Part shown: positions 57,179 through 64,000 of the stretch, piece after piece
Layout: the number at the start of each line of letters is the position of its first letter
Position numbering within the stretch: position 1 is the first letter of the stretch
Source of the DNA: Tetracladium setigerum
Lineage: Eukaryota > Ascomycota > Leotiomycetes > Helotiales
Assembly: GCA_031472005.1 (NCBI GenBank)
Contig: PZJY01000009.1
Location: forward strand, 1,612,001 to 1,676,000
DNA: 64,000 bases
Direction of reading: 5' to 3'
Position numbers and translations under genes: made by a program
Notes under the pieces: generated by a model
The model's database searches: none
The model's input: the letters and a program-made list of their open reading frames with translations, nothing else
What the model was told of the DNA's origin: nothing

Positions 57179-60100
57179 TTCGATAGATGTGATGTGATGA
57201 AATAAGATGGAAGCTAAAGCGGAGCGGTGGGAGAGTGGAGAAGTTATTCTCACTCTTGTGCGAAGGATCAAGACGGAACGAGGCGACAAATTGCAATCGT
57301 ATGTTGTTGGAGAGTTGCCCGTGAAACGAAGTGGGGAGAGATGGTTTATGAAGGATTTGTTTGCAGGTCGCAGGAGAGGTCTAAGGAAGAAGGATGAAGG
57401 AAGAGAAAATTTTTTGGGGGAGGGGAGCAGGGCTTTTGTAGAGAATGCCTTGGCCGAGCTAGTTTAGGATGTGTAGCACCTCTCAAGGGCTATTTAGTTT
57501 GTGATGGTGTTGTGTTGACGAAACTCCTCTTTTCTTGACAAAGCCGTGGCACCCGTGGGGGCAATTGGTGAGTGAGACTGGAGCAGATGGGCCGCCTTTG
57601 GCCTTGCAGATGCTATGCACGTGGGTCTTCGATAGGTCGGCTGATGACGAAAAAAAAAGTAATGAGGAGTGGTAATCAGAACACGAAACGGTGAGAGAGC
57701 AAAGATTGAAAATCAAGTCAGGTCTGGGCGGCCGAAGGAAAGAGACGAATTTGAGAGCGCGCTTGCGTTGTGATATACTATTCTCACGAGATGGATGGCC
57801 TGCCGAACGGAGCAATGGAAGTAGAGACTATTACGAAAGCTTATACTGACTACCGCGCTTGTGTTCGGCATCAACCTTCAATAATATCCAATTACTTTGA
57901 AGATATCTAGATTGAAGATAAAAAGCCGGGGAGCACAATTGAGGGGTGGAGGGAGGAGGAGTTCTGCTCGTATGTTGTGACCTGAGCTTTGCGCGGGCGG
58001 TATGATGCCGAGAAAACCCTCGTCTAGCCGTGCGGGTCAACCTCTTTAGCTGGAGATCATGCTTGGGCAGCATCCTTCAATTGGTTGTTGAGTTTGTACG
58101 GAGTTGCAACTCCACTCCCACTTCCTCGATATTCATGTTCACAGGTGATTGTGATGATAATGCTGCTGGTAGGACGTCTTGCCGTTCGTCCTCCTCCATT
58201 GAAATTGCGGATGGCGCCGTCAATTTGATAGGAAGTTAACTTTCCCCTTCACCCATGATCATCACCTGAGAATAACGTCCAATAATGATGCTGTTTTCCA
58301 GAAGGGGTGGTGGGAAGGGAAGTGCCGATAGCGTGAAGGCGCCGCCCCGTCAATGTCGCAAATCCGGGGTAAAGATGGAGGGAGGCAAAGCCCTTGATCT
58401 CCCGACAAGCCTTTAACTCCAATAAAAGGGAGAGGAGAGTTCCACGCTAGATTCTGTTCCTCAGCTTGGGCCCTTTCTAAGGATATGAGGAGTTGGGACA
58501 CTTAGGATGGAACGACACTGACCCGAGGAAAACAATGCATGTGAAAAAAGGAAGAATTTGCAGGTCGAAATAATGTGGGGGTCTTCGCACATTATCTAAC
58601 AAAAGGAATCATTGATTAAAATGCGTGGCCAAATTCCATCCAATATCTCGTGTATATCACGTGATTGTGAATAACCTCCAACTAAAGGTATCTAAGGGGG
58701 AAGGAGGAGCATGGCATCCCTTTCGCGGCTTCGGACCCATTATTGGTTTCCACTTGTTGGTTGTTGGCTCTCGATGATCATCGGAGAGAGTCTGGGGCAA
58801 TAGTCGGAGCAATGCAAGCCGGGTGCATTCAGGTTGTCCTTAGTCTGTTGAAAAGGGTCAGAAGTACTGTATGTAATAACTCATGATGTATTAGTCTGAT
58901 ACAGAGCTATTTGATTATCCATCGAGACAGCAGCCCCTGGAGGAGGAACGGCACAAACCAACGCATCGGACGGTGCCGTGCAGCAGGGTAACGCGCGGAT
59001 ATGCAATCCTTCCCATCCGCGACCAGGAACTCAGAGACACAGAGTGTAAATCCCTTAAGATCCGCATGCTGTCGCAAGATCTGTTTGATGGGCGCACAGA
59101 GCCGGTTTTGCAATACGTTACCCATTGTCCTACTTGACGGAGGACATCCCTCGATCGCTGACAAATGGTGGAAAAGTACATCGGCGTGGGCGTTTGGGTT
59201 GGGGCATGTTATGCTCCCGTTCGACTCGGGGGAGAAGGGGAAGTCGATGGCAAAAGACCAGGGAATGCACCATCCAAAATGTAGGCCCATGGCATAAATT
59301 ATTGGAGTACTATGAGAATATGCAGCTCGTAGTCTTGATCACATTTCTGTCTCTGGTTCTTGCGTCTGGTATGTGAGGTGGTGCAAACTCGGACCTCTCC
59401 GATTTGATGTTTTGGAAGGAAGTGTGGAGTGTTCACTCGGCCTCCATGATGATAACCTCGCGCTGGCGCTTAGGTGCCGATGTGATTCCTTGCCCATGTA
59501 CCTGCTAGCGCGATAACGAGCATGAGTAGTACATCTACGCACGGAGCGAGGTGCTGCCCATGGCTTCCTCCTCACCCGTGCACATTATTGTTGCCCACTC
59601 GTTGAGATCGTCGATCATCCATGCTTGATGGCTAGGGCATACAACTCCTGTGGTGTGGACACCAATAACAAATTGGGATTTCTGTTGTTTCGCCTTGGTA
59701 GCGAACAATTGAAGTCAGTGTTAAGAACTCTTCCCATGGATGCCTTGGGTGATGTCCGGGGAACGAGGAATCTCAAATCTGAAGTGATCCTGCTGACCCC
59801 CATCCAAAATAAAGTGACGTCGGGTCCCTGCAGCGATGATTTTATAGTTGTCGTATGGATCCCATGGCATGTCATTCGGATATCCATCATGAATCAATTG
59901 TGTGTGCCTGTCCTCCTCCGGACAAATAATCAAAGTCCGTACATCCACGGACGGACCCAATAGTAGGAAGAGGCATGGGAAATAGTTAGGTGTGTCGGTG
60001 CAGACTGGGAAAGATGAGGAGCTGAGATTGAGCTTTACAGTAGCTTGAGAATGCGTTTTGACTCTCTGTCATTTAAGATGAAGGGGTCAAATTATCCAGG

Positions 60101-61844
60101 CCCGGGAGAAACGGAAACTTGACCAGACGAGAAAACCATTTGTACTTTTCTTGCAGAATGTGCAGTCGGCAAATATCTGCATTTGGCTCACAGCAGAAAA
60201 TCGAGTGGTCGCGGTGGAAGCTGCGACGGGTGGCACGAAATTTAAGGGAAATATCCCCATTTGTAAAATAGCAACGGTAGCCAGTAAGCCCAGGAGGATT
60301 CGTATAATTCTGTTTGCAAGGACGTGAAGGTGCTCTGAAGCCTATCATGGCTAACTGCACGAAGATGTGTATCAACCCACGTTTTGTAACGGCGATTGAA
60401 GCGCAACCGGGGTGTTAGATGGTGATATATTATTGACTAGTCAATTGTGGTGACTAACCGGCCTGCAGAGAGCCTTCAGAAGACAGAAGATTGAAGAATG
60501 ATGGAGAGAGAAAAAAAAAGCTGGTTGGAAGTCGGAGTTGTACGAGAAGGTAAAGATATGTGTTGGTGCGATGGATTATGGGTGTTGGGGGTGTCGGCAG
60601 CTAGCTGACGGGCTGATAGCTCCGACCGGGACTTCTTTTCCAACAAGTCTCACGGCTAGGATGATGGGGGACCTCACACTGGTGTTTTCCGTCACCGAGG
60701 CGGGACCCGCGTCGCCGTTGTCGTCTTCTGTTGTCTCCTGCTTTTCATCGATCGTTGAGAGAGGGAGTCTGGAGGTCGAGGTTCGCAAAAACGAGCATTT
60801 CGAAGTCTGAGGATAATCATGTCACCGAACATGTATTAACACATGGTACCCCCGTACCCTCTACATATGCTGTGAGCCGCGAGCCCTAATTTGATTGATT
60901 AATTGGCTTGGTTCTGGGGAGTCGCACTCTTTGATGCTGCTACCCTGCCAAAAGCGAGTAGAGCTAGGATCAAAAGGACCCTAGTCTGCCTTCTGGACGT
61001 GAAAAAGAAGAATGCAAGACGGGGGCAGAAGTGGATGGACCAAGCGTCCGTTGCGCAACGACATTCGTGGAGCTTGAAAGTTCACGTCGTCCTGGATGAA
61101 GGCTTGCAAGCCTTCGCGGAAAGCCGTGGTGGATCAATTCTCTCGCCTGTCCGCCCTCCTCGCAGGCCCATCTGCAAAGGTGTCAATGTCCATGTGAACG
61201 TTCGCAATAATGGCGCTCGAAACCCTTGCTCGCCATGCCACCATCACTTCCTAGACAGCTCCCTTCCTTCTAGCCAACCCCGTCTTGCCTTGCTTGACAA
61301 GCAGTACTTGTCGTGTGTTGTTGGATTCCCGTCGTGATATCTCGCCGGAGTCAAGGAGAGCTTCATCCAACAACACCCTCATCACATCCAGACGGGAAGG
61401 AAACGACCCAACAAGGCCGCAGGCAGCTTGCAGACAGGCGTATCAACCTGATTTCAACCGTCATTTCGTTGCTAGTCTCCACGAGGTTGGCAAACAACCG
61501 AGTCTCCATCAAATTGAGCAGACAGGCCCATTCCCGAGATAGTGTGACCTTTCTATAAAGGAACGTTAACACCTGTGGTTTTGGGATTGAAAGTTCAACC
61601 GTGAATCCCGTATTATACAGCTTCTGCAAAGCATCCATATCTCACTAGGAAAACACACCTCGCACACAGCTTCGAAAGTACTGTATCCGAGACGCCGCTG
61701 AAGTAAGTCTTACAGTCTTTGCAAACACGATACACTCCTTGGGGTCTTTACTAAGTTACGCACTCAAGCTCCGGCTTCTGTCCGAAAAATTGTTTCCCCA
61801 AAGAAATTTCCATTCTCATACCCAAACACAAACTCCCAGCAACA
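57179..61844. other. Long gene-poor region
   Basis: In 4.7 kb I find no gene with splice logic or family features. Minus-strand frames at 58907-59290 and 59721-59960 are the longest plausible remnants. No terminal repeats or transposase-like frame were recognised. Confidence 0.5.
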
Positions 61845-62090
61845 ATGTGCACGAACCGCAGATATGTTTATAAGAAATGTGGATGCATATTTCTCATGAA
61901 CAATGAATGTTCCGAAAAAAGAGGAGCCCAGGGAGGGCCATGCCCCAAAGGCATTGTGAATGAGCCAGATACACATCTGGATGAATATTGCGAGGATCAT
62001 GATCCCAATCGAGGTGGTTCGAAATTGGTATGTATTCAACTCTACGAGAAATTTTGTTCTACACAGACGCAGAATTTACTTTGGCAGTGA
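61845..62090 (+). CDS. Small Cys-containing protein of unknown function
   Basis: An 81-residue frame begins MCTNRRYVYKKCGCIFLMNN and continues with NECSEKRGAQGGPCPKG and DEYCEDHDPNRGGSK. Early MC-x(n)-Y-x-KCGC followed by spaced Cys and a CEDH-type segment recalls many short fungal hypothetical proteins, possibly zinc-binding. A gtatgt donor follows SKL and an in-frame gcag lies 45 nt later, so a spliced form without 15 residues is possible; both forms end LLWQ and stop at 62088-62090. No signal peptide is seen. It is an isolated gene in a poor region. Confidence 0.5.
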   Translation: MCTNRRYVYKKCGCIFLMNNECSEKRGAQGGPCPKGIVNEPDTHLDEYCEDHDPNRGGSKLVCIQLYEKFCSTQTQNLLWQ

Positions 62091-64000
62091 CTTTGGCTGA
62101 CTGACATTTGAGAAGTAGGGGAAGTTTTAATAATCGCGATGTTCTCAAGTTTCCATCTGGATATGGGAGGGTCTTTGAGCATTCGCGGAGATTTGTTTGG
62201 ATGGTCGAAATGACGGATCGGGTGGCAATTTTTGTTTTCAAATTTGATTTTCTTTTTTGTAGAAACGGGTTTATAGGTAAATTCTGTGAGCGTATGCTAT
62301 TTTACTCTTGTCCAAAGTTTTGAATCGAATATTGGTGAAAAGTTGAGATTGCAGCGCTGTTATTCCCATGCAATTTTCATAGTGTGTCCGTAAACCTCGT
62401 AATTTCGTTGTGACCACGCTGGACTGCGTGCTCTGATTTTAAGCAGGGTGTGGAGGATGTCCCTGGCAATGGGGTAGCATCATCGCCGCCACACTCTTGA
62501 TTTCGAAATCGAGCTTCGCTCAACAGGTCGAAAGACTTCACTGCAACTCGAGCATCCAATGGAGACGACATCATCTTTCCAAAAAAGCCCAACTTGTCAA
62601 CGGGCTGGCCGAACTCAGGGTAAGAATCCATGCTCACTTCGTGCTCTGCATACTCGGTTAATGATGTGGTCGGAGACGGTGGAAGATGCTATGCCCCTCT
62701 TTCTCATCAGTCCTCGCGCAATAATGGGGAAGATAAGCCATTGCCCGCACCAAATCAGGATCTGTTGTGGCTTTTCTTCGCAGTTATCATGGTTCGACGT
62801 CAAGCAAGAGCTGTCACTGCAAAATGTTTGAACCTCTGATGAATCGATATGTTCGCCCTGCTGGATAGGCTTGTTGTAGTCTACCCCTGCTACATGCATT
62901 TACAATCATGTGATAAAGTTGAGCTATCAAAGAGCTTCGTGTTGGCAGTTAGCAATGACTGAGGGTGTGCTGACATATCTTGCAAACTTGCTGAGTGAGT
63001 TCACAACTGAAAGATCCCTGAATCTGAGACTCTGGCCGAGAAAAATGTTTGAATACATCAAGAAAGATGGGCTGATGTTGGAACAACATACTCGCTTCGG
63101 CACTCGACACCAGAAGGTGAAGTTACACTCTTTCCAGCTCCTGTAACTTGGGAGATTTTGGCTTGGCTAGCCGTACCTTGATCAATCGGACCACAACAAG
63201 ATTTGTCGCATGGTAGCCTGGCCCACTTGTTGGAAGTTGCTGGGCAGTAATAAAAGCAGGCGAGAATCTGGCTCTCATCAGAAAAAGTGTGACGGGATGC
63301 CCCCCATCCCCTTATCCGGAAGTTTACTTGACAAACAAAAGACTGTTTCCTGATCCACAAGCCGAACGGACGAGACGGACCGCACCAGTCGTTCGCATAA
63401 AGCCGACAGAATAAATCCCTCTTGGTTGTACAAACTGGCCTAGAACTGAGTGTAGCATAGTATGTTGTGCAGTTGCGCGTAAGGAAGAGGAGGTGCGGGA
63501 CGCGTGCGGGAGGAGCTGGAGCTGCAGAACACCTTCGCGACTTTCACGGAAGAGGCGTCCTGAAGCGCTGGAGATGCCGCAAAAATGAAGAAAAGAGACT
63601 GAAAAGACCTCTATCAACGCGTCTTTCCTTCCAATGCAAGCGTATGTGACTGTGACAACTTTGTGCACTGCACATTGAAGTGATGGACCTGAACATGCCA
63701 TGTCAGTCGCACGCCGAAAGAGTCCACAGTGACTTTCATTGGTTTGGCCAAAAATTGAGAGACATAAACCAACAACAGGCACAGGGCTGCAGGGCACAAC
63801 GGAATGAAGGCGCTGAAGTGTTGGATTTGACAACTTTGACATCCACAGCTCCGATCATGTTTCAGCGCATATGGTACCCATTGAAGAGAAAACAATGGCG
63901 ACTAGGTCCTACTGCGAGAGTTAGAACGAAGTAAATGCGGAAACCTTTTCTTTCCATGGGGAGCGATTGCTACTGATTTTCAGAAGTTGGAAGCATAAAG
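62091..64000. other. Intergenic to the window end
   Basis: No gene can be supported. A 172-codon minus-strand frame (63842-63324) is the longest but has no recognisable domain. The window ends inside non-coding or unrecognised sequence. Confidence 0.45.

Noticed and set aside
58907..59290. 127-codon minus-strand ORF
   Set aside because: It opens with ATG but has no recognisable features; the plus strand is similarly open there.
59721..59960. 79-codon minus-strand frame with DPYDNYKIIAAG
   Set aside because: It looks protein-like, but no exon partner or start context was found; it may be a gene fragment. Not called.
60903..61337. 144-codon plus-strand frame
   Set aside because: It does not begin at an ATG and has no recognisable motif.
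62010..62022. GGTTCGAAATT resembling a tRNA T-arm
   Set aside because: No matching acceptor stem or anticodon arm around it; it lies in a small ORF.
63324..63842. 172-codon minus-strand ORF near the window end
   Set aside because: It has an ATG start but no recognisable domain, signal or conserved motif; chance is plausible.

Overview
The window is nuclear DNA of a filamentous ascomycete (Pezizomycotina). The evidence is many short introns (mostly 44-75 nt) with GT..AG ends and CTAAC/CTGAC-like branch sites, genes on both strands without operons, and typical fungal genes: betaine-lipid synthase, HET-C, NPR2, a CNNM/MAM3-type membrane protein, a CYSTM protein and a 2EXR-domain protein. The overall flavour suggests Leotiomycetes, but that placement is weak.

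Layout. 1-5.8 kb: the 3' end of a U3 snoRNP WD-repeat gene (probably NAN1/UTP17), a 2-oxoglutarate/Fe(II) oxygenase and a bifunctional betaine-lipid synthase (BTA1). 6.7-18.6 kb: a large disordered protein with a small N-terminal helical domain, a METTL21-like methyltransferase divergent from NPR2, a DUF1479 protein, an HhH/AT-hook protein and a tiny zinc-finger protein. 19.6-29.1 kb: an ankyrin-CorA fusion transporter, a Ser/Thr-rich surface protein, a GNAT acetyltransferase and a 50-residue Cys-rich microprotein. 31.5-48.7 kb: a three-exon CYSTM microgene, a MAM3-like gene, a 2EXR gene, an HMG-box gene, het-c with possible extra 3' exons, a Maf pyrophosphatase and an Ino4-like bHLH factor. 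49-57.2 kb: mitochondrial threonyl-tRNA synthetase, a membrane/coiled-coil protein and two proteins of unknown function. 57.2-64 kb is gene-poor, with one small Cys-containing ORF.

The most important technical point is that ten genes can only be read through if single bases are put back, fifteen in all. Every event is a loss of one base and most lie in C/G runs. Because conserved housekeeping genes (NPR2, Maf, HMG-box) are hit, I read these as uncorrected homopolymer errors in the assembly, not as pseudogenes. Exon sums return to multiples of three only when each loss is counted, which supports the models.

The genes do not form one pathway. Themes present are membrane lipid and ion handling (BTA1, CorA fusion, MAM3-like, Ino4-like), nutrient signalling (NPR2), non-self recognition/surface (HET-C, CYSTM, Ser/Thr-rich protein) and nuclear/chromatin proteins. 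No CRISPR array, rRNA, convincing tRNA or intact transposon was seen.
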